A stretch of DNA of 64,000 nt from the NCBI RefSeq assembly GCF_037325665.1, contig NC_090253.1, positions 38,077,222-38,141,221 of the forward strand, in the 5' to 3' direction. A program made the translations under genes and the position numbers. The notes under the pieces are model-generated. The model had not been told where the DNA came from, searched no databases, and saw only the letters and a list, made by a program, of their open reading frames with translations. The stretch is from Littorina saxatilis (Eukaryota; Mollusca; Gastropoda; Littorinimorpha; Littorinidae). Shown here piece by piece: positions 19,841 through 40,282 of this stretch. How positions within the stretch are numbered: the stretch's first letter is position 1; each line of letters begins with the position of its first letter.

Positions 19841-20299
19841 CACTCACATGGGCGCTCACCCCGGCTGTAAATCATTAATTTGAGTTTGTGTAGGAGTTTC
19901 TAATCGCTGTTCAATTCAGAGACTGTGGAGAAAGATTGATAAAGATCAGTGTTGGATACAGAAAGACGTGTATTTCGGCAACAGCACGGTCACTGATGAG
20001 CGACTAACGGCGTAGCGAGAGATGCGCGGTTCACCAGTTCCGAACTGAGCCGAGGTCAGTGTTAGCGAGATTCTGTCGAAGTATTCGATGCAAAATAGAT
20101 TTATCTTTTGCCATAAATGAAACATGTTTGTTGTTTTTTATTTGTTTCCATGTTAAAGTATGTATTTATTGCATTTTGTTTTAACTAATGCTGCTTCAGT
20201 TTAGCCTCGGGACCAGTGACACACGTTGCTTGGTTCGTGGACGAATATTCAGAGATCCGGGCAATGGCTAATTAGCAAAGGAAAGTTAAGGGGAGGGGG

Positions 20300-20480
20300 G
20301 GGGGGGGGAAAGGTCAATTAAACAAATAATCTTTTTACAGAAAAAATAAATATGGACCGACCATGGCAAGGCTCGAACCTCATGATCTCTAGCGAATTTC
20401 ACTACCGACTGAGCTATGAATTAAGGCAAGATAACTAATGGGTGAAAAATACGAAAGTCTATTTTGTGAGATACTGGTGG
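20300..20480 (-). repeat. Repeat family F with tRNA-like segment, copy 1
   Basis: The minus strand has 'CATAGCTCAGTCGGTAGTG' and a B-box-like 'GAGGTTCGAGCCTTG'. The same segment recurs at about 25985-26200, including the flanking 'TTTTTACAGAAAAAATAAA' and 'TCTATTTTGTGAGATACT'. Both copies are preceded by a G run. It is a degenerate tRNA-derived repeat rather than a working tRNA. Confidence 0.6.
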
Positions 20481-20510
20481 TAACGGGGGGTCGGCCCGCT
20501 TTTGCGCGGG

Positions 20511-20568
20511 GCCGCTATTGCGCGAATCTTTAGGGTTAGGGTTAGGGTTAGATTCGCGCAATAGCGGC
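20511..20568. repeat. Hairpin with three TTAGGG telomere-type repeats in its loop
   Basis: The perfect 18-bp arms GCCGCTATTGCGCGAATC (20511-20528) and GATTCGCGCAATAGCGGC (20551-20568) enclose a 22-base loop containing (TTAGGG)3. 'GCGCAATAGCGGCC' recurs at 20579-20592. Confidence 0.9.
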
Positions 20569-20723
20569 CTTGCACAATAGCGAACCCGCGCAATAGCGGC
20601 CCAGCCCCGCTAACGGCCGGTGCTTGAGCTTGAGAGGGCAGAAGAGGTAGGAGACGGAGACAGGGGGCGTGGGACGGATGGTGAGATAGATTCTAAAGTG
20701 CCGCGTATGTGATCGAAGGTAGG

Positions 20724-20726
<3 letters not shown>

Positions 20727-20805
<79 letters not shown>
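20727..20805. repeat. (GA)n microsatellite
   Basis: Uninterrupted GA dinucleotides over about 78 bases. Long Leu-Ser or Arg-Glu frames here are artefacts of the repeat. Confidence 0.98.
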
Positions 20806-20811
<6 letters not shown>

Positions 20812-21747
20812 CGTCGATCCTCTTAGGATCAATTGGCCTATCTTGGGACAGGTAGAGTTGATATGCTATGTGGGGGGACAAAACACTGGACAGACATGCA
20901 AACAGAGAACACATATGATTGTGTTAAAGTTCTGGAAGACTGTTAATTGTTGCGGTATTTCAAAATGGGGATGGAAGTAGAGATTTTGTTGGGGGTTGTC
21001 GCCTTAGTGTACGCGGAATATGGTTTGAGTGGAGCGTTTTTGAATGCTAATTTGCTTTTAATTTTGAAGAATATTTTTTTGACTTTTGTATAATGCCAAA
21101 ATAATGAAATAAATAACTGAATAAATAAATAAATACATAACTGGACAAATTATACAATAATTATTATCTAAATCTTTATCTAGACAAAGGAATTATTGAA
21201 ATGACTCAGCTAACTAAATATATTAGAATTGGGAACTTTGTTCTGGTAGGTGGGCAGTTTGTGCTTGTCACAAGCGCCTGTTTTATGTAGAAAAGACCGA
21301 CAGCAAGCGCCTGTGTTTGTGTTTGGGCTTTACTGACTGCCTGTGTGTGCGCTATAGAGTGTTTCTCGTGCTTTTCGTCGTTTACGTTATAAATGTTTGT
21401 GAACTGTTTCATTTGATATATGAATTTCACGCCGTCGATCCAAATATTCTTAGTACGCTCCCCGTAGCTTCCTGTTCGTCGCTGCGATGCGTGCCTCATC
21501 GGGTATGTCTGTGAAAAATTAAATAAAAGGTATCTTAACAAAGTTAGGATGTTGATTGTTTAGTCGCATCTGCTCATCAAAGGTTATATCTAAGCCCTGA
21601 CTGTTTTATAATGCCAACTTTACGTCCAATTGAAGAGAAAATAAATACGGTTGAAAACAACGTTAAACACCAAATAAAGAAAGAAAGAAAGAGAAAATAA
21701 ACAGTATGTGCATCAAAGTTGTGTTTTCCGACGAATAGTCCACTTAA

Positions 21748-24216
21748 AGCTGTGGTCTATTTATGACTTTCTGGGGCTACGAGGTTGAAAAATAGGGATA
21801 AAATCATGTACGGAATTCTGTACAGCAAACGCTACCCGAACCCCCACCTATATATACGCGTGTATGACCTTGAGAGCTTCAGTCAACACTTGAATTTTGC
21901 AGTGGTAACATCCGGTTTGCTCTCTCAGAGCTGAGCATATTTGTCGAGAAGGATCGAGCAGAAAAAATAAACGACTTGGCAGGGATTCGAACTCAAGGCC
22001 TCGGGGCCTCGAAATGTCGGGGCCGATGTCTTAACCGCTAGGCCACTTCACCAGTGTTTTCAAAGATTAAAAAATAGATAATTTTATATTATTCTACGCT
22101 TGAATTACCATTCATGCGTTGCAAAAACGTAAAAATTGCTATTAAAATTTGCATTTCTTTGCAAACATGTTTCACGGAATCACAGTACATGTTTACACCG
22201 TCATGCTACACGACATTCGCGCCATGCAAATAGCTGCGATATCTCTATTTACAACATGCAAGAAAAATGACAAGAACAGTAATTGAATCTCTCCAAAGCT
22301 CTGTGCAGTTGAAAACAGACATCTAAGAAATAGTTATACATCATATGTATTCACTTCTGAACAACTGAATGGGCGGATAGAGATATAAATCATGAGCTGC
22401 TTCATGAGACACGAAGTCTCGAGGTCAAGAGTTCGATTCTTCGCCGGGGCGTTTATTTTTTTCCCCTTTATTATGGGGGCGAGGACGCCCCCATTCTATA
22501 CGGATAGTTTCGAGGTTGACCATGGGCAGCGCCATTTTGTTGTGAAATACGTCATCAGTTTGTGTACACAGGAAGTTGTGACATCCGTCACCCTATGGGA
22601 GGGGTGACGTCAAAATTGTTCATCTGTAGAAAGTTGTGAAATCCGTCACCCTATGGGAGGGGTGACGTCAAAATTGGTCATCACAGAGTTTGTGTAACAC
22701 AGGAAGTTGTGAAATACGTCACCCTATGGGAGGGGTGACGTCAAAATTGTTCAACAAAAACATGATATGTCGCTTTGTGCAGGGTCAACTGCAACAAACT
22801 CAAACCGAGCCATTCATACCTAGCTGTATTTGAGTGACTTATATACCCGACATTTTTATTTCTTATTTTTAGCACAGGTGTAGGAAAAATCATGAACCAA
22901 AATGTTATTTATTTTCTAATTTAACATTTTTTTTACAAATATGACCATGGTCTTTTAAACATACAGTGACATTAAACATTGTTATGTTAAAAAAAAGAAA
23001 AAAGAAAAAAAGCTTTTGTGCACAAATCAGAAAATACATTGTACATTTTACCTACAGGCCAAACCGTGAGTGTCTGTGGCAAAGCCCGACCCAGGAAATT
23101 GCACTGATCTAAATTGTCAAGAACAGGCGCTTGCATTTGGATGTGTCCAATGATAGTAGGTTTGGTTGTGATCAATCAGAATAATGTAGGAATAAAAATG
23201 TATGACAGTTTAGTATGATGACATGTAATTCACATATGCTGAAATATGATATTATACATCATGTAATATTATTATGGCTGTTGCCATGACCATGAAACCC
23301 AACAAAGGTTTAATGTAATGTAATTCAAAATACCAAAACCGAGCACCTATTAATCTCGTCTTTGCGCGTGAAGATTGAGGCCGTCTGCCAGTAGCGGTTA
23401 GGTCATACAGTGGAACCCCTCTCTAGCGACCTTTAAAATGTTGACAAAAATCGGTCCTTGTGGAGGGGGGTCCTTACAGAGGGAGGGGGGCGGAGTCAGG
23501 GGGCCACAAAGAAAGTCAGATTTAAAAAAAAAAGAAAACAGAGAAGTTTGAGTTGCTGACGACCGTTCCCTCTGAAAGCAAACTGCTTCGATTTCATGTT
23601 TGTCCTTGGTGTCCACCAGTTCTGGTGCATGTACTACCCTGGCCAAGTTTCCTCTCAAGACATCAAAGAGACCGCCCCAGTATACTCTACAGCCTCTGGG
23701 CGAACCACCTCTCATAGCTAAAACTGGGTCAATGACCCCTGGGAAGAAGGTCAGTGTCTATAAAATTTTACTCCTAGGCCTGCGGCCAGGGGGGGGGGGA
23801 GTATACCGGTACCATTTGAGAATCAGACCAAATGAGAATTGAACCATTTGAGAACATCCTTTTTTTTCAATCACTACATCGAAGGCCTGCGGCCCGGGGT
23901 TCACATGGGTTGGTTTGTTTGTTTGTTTCAAACCCACACCCATATACACACATTTCCCATTTAAACCATTTGTCGGCCCCCTGTCGATATTTATCGACTA
24001 AGTTCCTTGTCTCTCTTGAAGATAAAATATGATCAGTCTTGAGAGAGCAAACCGGATGTTATCCCTGCAAAATTCAAGCGTTGACTGAAGCTCCCAAGGT
24101 CATACACGCCGTATAGGTGGGGTTTCGGGTAGCGTTTGCTGTACAGAATTCTGTACATGATTGTATCCCTATTTTTCAACCTCGTAGCCCCGGAAAGTCA
24201 TAAATAGACCACAGCT
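21748..24216. mobile_element. 2.5-kb non-autonomous element with long inverted repeats and TTAA flanks
   Basis: The inverted repeats start AGCTGTGGTCTATTTATGAC on each side and extend about 200 bp (to roughly 21945 on the left and from roughly 24030 on the right). TTAA immediately flanks both ends (21744-21747 and 24217-24220), pointing to the piggyBac or Kolobok type of insertion. Inside are two tRNA-like fragments (about 21970-22055, minus; about 22390-22450), three tandem units with GTCACCCTATGGGAGGGGTG (22560-22745), and AT-rich filler. No transposase is visible. Confidence 0.7.
22560..22745. repeat. Three tandem units centred on GTCACCC...GGGTGAC
   Basis: Three units of about 55-80 bases each contain the imperfect palindrome GTCACCCTATGGGAGGGGTG followed by 'ACGTCAAAATTG'. 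They lie inside the TTAA-flanked element and could be transposase-binding or simply minisatellite-like repeats. Confidence 0.8.
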
Positions 24217-24857
24217 TTAAAACATAAAATATGGACAAACGAAGCTTCATGTGGTTGTACGGCTAGTATACATTCATTCTGTGTTCAATTGTGTTTCGAT
24301 AGGCTAAATTTGTTTACCAACCATAACAGCACTAAAGAGTTATTCGTGAAGTAAATCACTTTTTTGACTTGTATTTGACACGCTCCCCCGAGATTCTGTT
24401 TTTGTGCTTAGTACGTTCCCCCTATAAGCCTTTGTACACTCCCCCGAAGATAAATAAATACGAATTTGGGAAAATTAGCTGTTATTGAGCAAGCTGCAAC
24501 CATGTCAACCCATGCCGTACGTTTATCAAATAACAGACATCTAGTTGAATAGTTAACTTTGCTTTTCTGTGCCTGAATATCAACATAATCTGCACTGTAT
24601 CATCATTCAAACATCAAACTTTGTTTGCACTTTAGGTGGGGTCACAGAAGTATTTCACCCCTTTGTTTCTGCTTCGAATCATGCACGCATAATATGGTAT
24701 TTGTAATTTGGTTTTCACTTGAACACATTAAGGGTCCCGGTCGAGATTTTCATTGTAAATATCGTTTTAAGGACAATGGTGAATCTTCTAAAGGCGTTGA
24801 TATAGACGTTGGTGTGTCACAACACAGAAAGCTAAAGGAAAAATGCAGCACTTTGTT

Positions 24858-24863
24858 TTTATT
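24858..24863 (-). terminator. Poly(A) signal of the zinc-finger exon
   Basis: TTTATT on the plus strand reads AATAAA on the minus strand, only 35 bases beyond the zinc-finger stop codon. It supports this being a terminal exon. Confidence 0.6.
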
Positions 24864-24897
24864 GAAAGGTGTGAAAATTACCTGTGTAATGTCGTTT

Positions 24898-25353
24898 TCA
24901 AACACAAATGGAAACATGTTGATGTTGACGAAGATACGCCAATTTTGCAAATGACTTTGCACATGTGGTACAAGCAAAGGCTTTTTCGGCACCTTTACAC
25001 ACATGCCTCTGAAGAGAGCGTCTATGTGCAAATTTTCTGTTGCACACTTGACAGCTGTGTGGTTTTGCTCTTGAATACCCATTCACATGAGACTCATAAT
25101 CACATGCTTTCATTAATGCCTTCTCACAAACAGAACATTTATATCTGGGTCCACTGCCGCAACCATGAACATCTCTCCTGTGGTCTTCTAACGTCCCTTT
25201 GTGCTTGTAGCTTTTCCCACACTCTGGGCACAACTCCAAACAAACTCCCGCAGTTTTATTGGGTGTTGACGTCATCAAAGGCTTCGTTGTGACCCGCACT
25301 TCTTCTTGGGTAACATCCAAAAAGCTGTCTAAAGTCACTGCTGACAGCTCCAT
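24898..25353 (-). CDS. C2H2 zinc-finger protein, terminal exon (possibly decaying)
   Basis: The frame from ATG 25353 to TGA 24900-24898 gives 151 residues. The ATG directly follows a splice acceptor (TTTTTTGTACAG|ATG), so an upstream 5' exon, possibly untranslated, is likely. Four finger-like units are visible: CPECGKSYKHKGTLEDHRRD..H is intact; the next ends HVNGY where a second His is expected; the third ends HVC; the fourth ends HQHVSIC. So three of the four lack the normal second His or its spacing. An AATAAA lies 35 bases after the stop. It could be a diverged small DNA-binding protein or a gene losing function. No specific family member is recognised. Confidence 0.65.
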   Translation of the reverse strand: MELSAVTLDSFLDVTQEEVRVTTKPLMTSTPNKTAGVCLELCPECGKSYKHKGTLEDHRRDVHGCGSGPRYKCSVCEKALMKACDYESHVNGYSRAKPHSCQVCNRKFAHRRSLQRHVCKGAEKAFACTTCAKSFAKLAYLRQHQHVSICV

Positions 25354-25768
25354 CTGTACAAAAAACCCAACTCCGTACCGATTAATACAGTAGTAATTAT
25401 ATGCCCCAGACTGCCCCGGACTGCCCCGGACAGTGTGTGTGTGTGAACATGTCTGAACATAACTTAAATTTACACAATGATAAATAATTATAGTGAACAT
25501 TTGATACATACAATACAAAGAACGAAACGAAAAAAATGAGGATGTTTTTTTTTCTCTTTGTTTTTTAAGTGTCTTCAAATACAGCTTCTGAAAGCGGAAA
25601 TTGGGTGTGCCTATCTAGTAGTTTTCTCGCTTCGCTTTCGCTTTCGTTGACATGGATTTTTGGACTTTGTGGGCGTGCTGTTGATGGTTGTTGTGTGTAG
25701 ACTGAGGTTATACACATCGTCTCAGTCAGTCATTAGATAATAAAAATAGTGGTCGAAGTTGGTGGATC

Positions 25769-25831
25769 ATGAACTTCATTCGGGGAAGCCGCGGCTTGCG
25801 TTCCAAGCAACAGAATCCAGCTACAGCAGCT
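25769..25831 (+). CDS. Possible first coding exon of an unidentified gene
   Basis: ATG at 25769 opens 21 codons (MNFIRGSRGL...), ending exactly at a perfect donor GTAAGT (25832-25837). The composition differs from the surrounding AT-rich DNA. I do not recognise the peptide, and I find no following exon before the ASPDH start at 26686 on the same strand. It may be chance or an isolated exon. Confidence 0.2.
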
Positions 25832-25984
25832 GTAAGTCCGGTTTCGGACACATCACTACCAGCATCACAGGTGATGCTTTCTCAGCCTATCATAAACATC
25901 CGTTTGGTAGTTTTTGACAAATGCTTTTCACAGACACACACACAGCAGGGCCGGACTAGGTAAGTACTAGGGGGGGGGGGGGGG

Positions 25985-26200
25985 GGGGGGAGGGGGGGTT
26001 ACAGATGGGGGTCCAGGAGGCTGAAACGATGATAAGTTAAACAGATTCTTTTTTTACAGAAAAAATAAAAATGCGGACCGCCAATGGCAAGGCTCGAACC
26101 GGCGACCTCATGATCTCTAGCGCATTTTACTACCGACTGAAGAAGGCAAGCTGACTGATGTGTGAAAAATAGGAAAATCTATTTTGTGAGATACTTGTGA
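25985..26200 (-). repeat. Repeat family F with tRNA-like segment, copy 2
   Basis: Shares 'TTTTTTTACAGAAAAAATAA', 'ATGGCAAGGCTCGAACC' and 'TCTATTTTGTGAGATACTTG' with 20300-20480. A G-rich run (25971-25998) precedes it, as at the other copy. Confidence 0.6.
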
Positions 26201-26205
26201 CTGTC

Positions 26206-26512
26206 GGTGTTACGATTTCATCTTGGCCCCGTGGACACACCCCCTCGATATACTCGACTGAGACTGAAATGTTGTTTCCTGGTAAAATTAAAGAAGTGAC
26301 ATTATTTAAGGACGAAAAGCATGTCAGTTTCTTGCATGTGAAGAAAATTGGAGATCATGTTCACCCCAAAATTCGATTTCTTCGAAAACGTGTACCGAGT
26401 GATTACGTCCCTTATCGAAGGGTGTTTTTTTTTCTTCAGTGTGGAGTTTATACAAGATCAATGAGACCGAGGGGGTAATATGACCACGGGGCCAAGATGA
26501 CATCGTTACACC
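26206..26512. mobile_element. 307-bp inverted-repeat element upstream of ASPDH
   Basis: The ends are 29-bp inverted repeats with two mismatches: GGTGTTACGATTTCATCTTG plus GCCCCGTGG on the left (26206-26234), and its reverse complement at 26484-26512. It has the size and form of a MITE. It ends 173 bases before the ASPDH start codon, so it could affect the promoter. No clear target-site duplication is visible. Confidence 0.65.
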
Positions 26513-26517
26513 GGTGC

Positions 26518-26565
26518 CTGAGCCTAGGGGCTCCAGATCCGGCTCGCCGGATCCCGAGCCACTCC
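26518..26565. repeat. GC-rich hairpin related to that at SELENOM
   Basis: Contains GATCCGGCTCGCCGGATC (26536-26553; 7-bp arms, 4-base loop) and 'CCTGAGCCTAGGGGCTC'. It matches the inverse of 19753-19840 in parts ('CCGGCGAGCCGGATC', 'AGGCTCAGG'). It lies about 120 bases before the ASPDH ATG. Confidence 0.6.
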
Positions 26566-26685
26566 GAAGTAAGAATGCTTCACTTTGAAGACGAACAGTT
26601 TTGAGGACATGTGCACCAGTGGTGGGAACAAATAGGATAATTTGCACATGTTTCAGAAGTTGTCTTCGCTGCTAAATCACGCGGC

Positions 26686-35392
<8,707 letters not shown>

Positions 35393-35664
35393 GACCAATA
35401 GCAACCCCGTTACCCCTGCTGCCATGAGCACCTGCCATAGTCAGGAAACTGTTGATACAGTTGAACCTGCCCTGGTGACCACCATGATAATGAATAGGCG
35501 ATTTTCGGAAATTCATCTGTAAATCTGTCAGGATTTGCAAGCGGAAGGGAGTTGCAATAATGACCACCTGCCCAGCACCACCGCCCCCAAGAAACCCTAG
35601 CGTGGTTCTTTTCCTATATAATTCACCTTTTCATGATGACCACCTGTCTAAAAGGACTGCTTTT

Positions 35665-36536
35665 TACATTTAGTCAAGTTTTGACTAAATGCTTTAACAT
35701 AGAGGGGGAATCGAGACAAGGGTCGTGGTGTATGTGTGTGTGTGTGTGTGTCTGTCTGTGCGTGTGTGTGTGTAGAGCGATTCAGACTAAAGTATTAGAC
35801 CGATCTTTATGAAATTTGACATGAGAGTTCCTGGGTATGATATCCCCGGACGTTTTTTTTCATTTTTTGATAAATGTCTTTGATGACGTCATATCCGGCT
35901 TTTTGTAAAAGTTGAGGCGGCACTGTCACACCCTCATTTTTTAATCAAATTGATTGAAATTTTGGCCAAGCATTCTTCGACGAAGTCCGGACTTCGGTAT
36001 TGCATTTCAGCTTGGTGGCTTCAAAACTAATTGATGAGTTTGGTCATTAAAAATCGGAAACTTGTAATTAAAATTATTTTGTTATTAAACGATCCAAAAA
36101 ATTTCATCTAATTCTTCGTCATTTTCTGATTCCAAAAACATATACATATGTTATATTTGGATTACAAACAAGCTCTGAAAATTAATAATATGAAAATTAT
36201 GATTAAAATTAATTTTCCGAAATCGATTTAAAAACAATTTCATCTTATTCCTTGTCAGTCCCTGATTCCAAAAACATATAGATGTGATATGTTTGAATTA
36301 AAAATAAACTCAGTAAGCTAAAAAGAATAGACATACAGAAAAGCGTGTTATCCTGCTCAGCGCGACCACTACCGCACTATTCTGCATGGCTTGTCGATTT
36401 CACTGCCTTTGCCACGAGCGGTGGACTGACGAAACTACGAGTATGTGGTCTTGGTGAAAAAAGCAGTGCGCTCAGTTTCATTCTGTGAGTTCGACAGCTT
36501 GACTAAATGTTGTTATTTTGCCTTGCGCGACTTGTT
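35665..36536. mobile_element. Dispersed element 'TACATTTAGTCAAGTTTTGAC', copy 2
   Basis: Collinear with 10611-11440 over its whole length, including both ends and the 'GATGACGTCATATCCGGC' block. It begins about 270 bases after the ASPDH stop. A diverged reverse-strand relative lies at about 38690-38940, and a 5' stub 'TTTTTACATTTAGTCAAG' at about 61086. Confidence 0.78.
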
Positions 36537-38680
36537 GTTGCTCCATTAGGTGGTCGTTAAGATAGGTTTGACTGAAGGGAAAAGCAACAGTTGATGACAT
36601 AGGAATGGCGTGATAAGAATGATTACAGATTTTATTAGCATTTGTTTATAATAAAAAAAGGAGCATGCAGAAATTGTTTGTCTTTTAATGAATTCATTAT
36701 GGCAGTAAACTTTGCTGTCAAGTGTGTGTAAAGATTGTGCAGCTTCAGATTTTGACAGAACAAGCTGTGATGATTTGAATGCAGATTGAGTTTAATAAAT
36801 TGAAAGCACAGTCATGAAGTTTAACAAATTCAAAAAGTTTGTGTTACTTTATTTGATTTTGATAGAAGTGATGCTATGAGGAACGTACTGACACTTTCGT
36901 GAAAGTACAAAGCAAATTCTTTCGCCGTTTAAAAAAATGTGTAAGCACTCAAGTGGTTGTGGGTTTCATGTAAATGCTTGATTAGGGTGAAAAGCTAACA
37001 GAGAATGGGTGTGGTTATGTTTGTTTTATGTATTGTACATCCAGTCAGAATGATTTCAAGGAATTTACATGTCCAGCATGTGTGTGTGCATGCGCACACG
37101 TGTGGGTGTGTGTGTGTGTGTGTGTATGTTCACAAATTCTCAGTGATCTCAGGGAAGAATCATCTTTAACACATATGTGTGTGTGTGTGTGTGTGTGTTT
37201 TCACAAATTCTAAGTGATTTCAGGGGGAAATCGTGTGTGTGTGTGTTGCGTAAAGTTTTGTTTGAAGATTTAACAATGATGGATTATAATGAGCAGAATA
37301 AACACAGACAAAATGAATTTAGATTGTTTAAAAAAAAAACCAACACACACAAGTGAAACAAGAGGAGTGAAATGAGCACATATACTTTGTATGTAATAAA
37401 AAGGTTTGATTCAATTGTGTTAATCCATTGTTTGTGAATAGTGTGTGTGGGTGTCAGTAACAGACAGACACACAGGCAAAATCTATTCCACTTGTGAGAA
37501 AATAATACTTTCCCAAAAGTTTTCTAGTCTTTTAGCTCTTGAGGATACTACACAGCACATTTAGCGCACAACAAAACAATGTTCTGCAAGAAATATTTCA
37601 AGTAAAATCACATTGATTGACAAAGCAATACACCACAGGCATTTCCAACACACACTTTACCTGAATTGTTTTGTAAGCTTCTGTGGTAATTTACTGCTTT
37701 GCTTTTTCATAAATTTGATTCTCAATATTTACATTAACTCAGAAACAACATTGTCCTTGAGAAAAACACACACTTTTTTCCTCTGTACAACAGTCCAACA
37801 AACAGTCTCTTTTTTATGCACAAAACATACGCATTTCTCCCACAAACATAGTTTTTTGTCACATGCGCAGGGCCCCCAACGGACGCCCCTCCTAGAGAGT
37901 CCCGGGCCCCCCACTTTCAATTTTTAGAGGGTCCATGGACCCTCGCTGCAGAATTTTAGAGGGTTCCAAGGGTCGAAAAGTCCCGGTGTACTTATAAAAC
38001 AGTCATTGTGGTCACACATAGTGTGCCGTGTACAATAGCTGATGATTGCAGTCCGAAAAAGTATATACGGTACGCACGATAAATGGAATTTAGTGCGACC
38101 CTGGACCTGCTCTTTTAAAGTTAAATGTGGCCCGGGACCCCCTCCATACATTTCTAGTGCGTGTTTTTGGCTTCTAGTGTGTATAAGACGCAGGGACGCG
38201 CACTTTGGGGAGCCCTGCATGCGGGTTTGTGACATTTGGACGGTCATAAAGAATGTTAGGAAGTCTGGTTGAACTGAGCAAAGTGTGTGAGATTAACAAC
38301 AACAAAAGTCGCATGAAGTGATATTGAAACATTTAGCCAATCTGTCGGTCTGAAACAACAATATGATCAACACTGAAAATTCACCAGTCATCACTGAGAC
38401 TACAAATAGTAAGGTTTGGTTAGTCGAAACCCGAAGACAGACAGATTGCGCTCATCTCGCCGAAGCATGTGAACGCAGTACCTATATTGCACATGCTGAT
38501 TTTCTTTAATTCTGAGCACATTTTCAGAGTAAACACAACATAGCTATTTGGATTTAGGAAAGGATAAAGAATACAATGTAGTCATTTTTAAATGTGTCAC
38601 TGAGTGAAAACTCCATGTAAATGACAACTTTAATGAGCAAAAAAATAAAAACTGTTTTGAAGTTTCAATGCTGAAATGCA
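36537..38680. other. Intergenic stretch without recognised genes
   Basis: AT-rich, with short TG tracts (about 37080-37240) and AATAAA-like sites (36793, 37293, 37396), any of which could end a longer ASPDH transcript. A G/C-rich patch at 37865-38220 repeats 'CCCGGGCC/GGCCCGGG' words but shows no clear element ends. No coding exon is recognised. Confidence 0.6.
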
Positions 38681-38689
38681 ATCTCATAG

Positions 38690-38940
38690 TCCGGACTGAG
38701 CAAATCAATTTATTTAAGAAATGAGGTCGTCACAGTGCCGCCTCAACTTTCACTAAAAGTCGGATAAGACGTTATGAAAGACATTAATTGAAAAAATCAA
38801 ATGACCTCGTGGTATCATCTGAAAGAATTTGTATGTCGTATAAAGTTTCGGTCCATTACTTTTCCCAGGATCGCTCTACACACACAGACACACACACGCG
38901 CGCGTATGCACACACACACAAAACCGTAGTCTCGATTTGT
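38690..38940 (-). mobile_element. Diverged fragment of the TACATTTAGTC element, reverse orientation
   Basis: Reverse-complement blocks of the element are visible: 'GTGCCGCCTCAACTTT', 'GTCGGATAAGACG', 'GGATCGCTCTACACACAC' and 'GTCTCGATT'. Both terminal parts are absent. Confidence 0.65.
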
Positions 38941-38999
38941 GGTCTCTCTGCTGATGGAGCGGCTTGGACCATAAGACCTTTGAAACGAATTTAAAATAG

Positions 39000-40090
39000 T
39001 GTGAGCTTCGATCTTTCAGCAGCATGTAACTCGGGGTAAGCACCGCATGGATTCAAAGACTCTAACAAGAAAATTGGTTGATTAAAATCAACATGGTCGA
39101 AGCAATGTTTTCATAATGTTTTTATGTATGTTATTATTACGGACACAAACGCTCAGCAATGTAATTTCTCTTTTAGAGATTAATAAAGTTATTGTATTGT
39201 ATTGTATTGTATTGTATAAAAGAAGCGGTATTGTACGGGCACATGTTGAATTTGGGTTACATGTGTTGCAGAGTATTTGAAAATCCGTAGGCATAAAAAC
39301 ATGCAAAGAAGAGTGATAGGTCCCTGTTGTGAATATAGTCAAGTGGATAAATTGATTACTTATGTTTCACACTAGTTTTGCTGTTACAGCAGTCCCTCTC
39401 ATGAACGGACACCCTTGGGCCAGGGCAAACCTGTCCGTCAGGTATTGCAGGTGGCCGGTCACGGGAGAGCCCCCCATCACACACACTCAGGCACACCGAG
39501 GACTGAGCATAGACCAAATAGGGGTAAATGGTCTATGGACTGAGTGAGTCTTTGCTACTGGTGAACGAGCTCTACTTGTCCTAAAACAATAAGGTCAAAC
39601 TACTACAACTTATAACTGAAACTTATAACCGGGAAAAAGAAAGTCCTGTAATAATGACGTTAAATCAACGGTGTCAGAAAAAGAGAGATAAAAGAAATCC
39701 TCACATTTCTGAGGATACAGGCACCCCATGAAAGCAGCCACGAACATGCTCACAGAGGCACACATGCTTGTGCAGATACTTTGCAAAAATATTAATTGAA
39801 AACCTGCATATGTGGTAATTTCTTTTTTTTGTGTGGTTTTATTAAATACTTCAGGCAGTGACTTTTCCCTGTCCAGTTTTCTCTTTCGTCTCTCTAACCC
39901 CTCGCTTACCCACCCCCCACCCCCTTACCCTCCACTCCCTTTTCCCAGCCCTGACAGCACAAATTTCTAATCTGTAAGCCAGAGTAGGCCTACACATTTT
40001 CTAAAAGGAAGACTACTCCTCTTCAATTATATCAAGAGATCTTCCAGCTGTCTCCACCATAAGCCAAGTGGTCGAGTCTTGTACCCCCTT
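39000..40090. other. Intergenic stretch with (TATTG)n tail
   Basis: At 39165-39217 'TTAATAAAGTTATTGTATTG' runs into (TATTG)n, a typical retroposon 3' tail on the plus strand, but I could not define the element's start. The rest shows nothing recognisable. Confidence 0.4.
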
Positions 40091-40282
40091 TCCACACAAC
40101 CGTTCTAGGTCCCGTTCCCGTACCGACCAAGGAACGGTGCGGGCACGGGAGGGATCGGGACAGAACCGCAATGAACGTAACTGATCGTTAACGGAACTGC
40201 TTTGAACGGTAGGGACGGCTGAGTTTGGGCTGCATGTTCAAATTTTTAGCCGTTCCGCTTCCGATCAGAATGATCAGAATAG

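Noticed and set aside
20340-20425. tRNA-like cloverleaf piece on the minus strand
   Set aside because: The same block with flanks is repeated at 26040-26150, and the acceptor stems are poor. It is part of a dispersed repeat.
21970-22055. tRNA-Ser/Leu-like segment (minus)
   Set aside because: A and B boxes are visible, but the stems are irregular and it lies inside the TTAA-flanked element. Treated as tRNA-derived filler.
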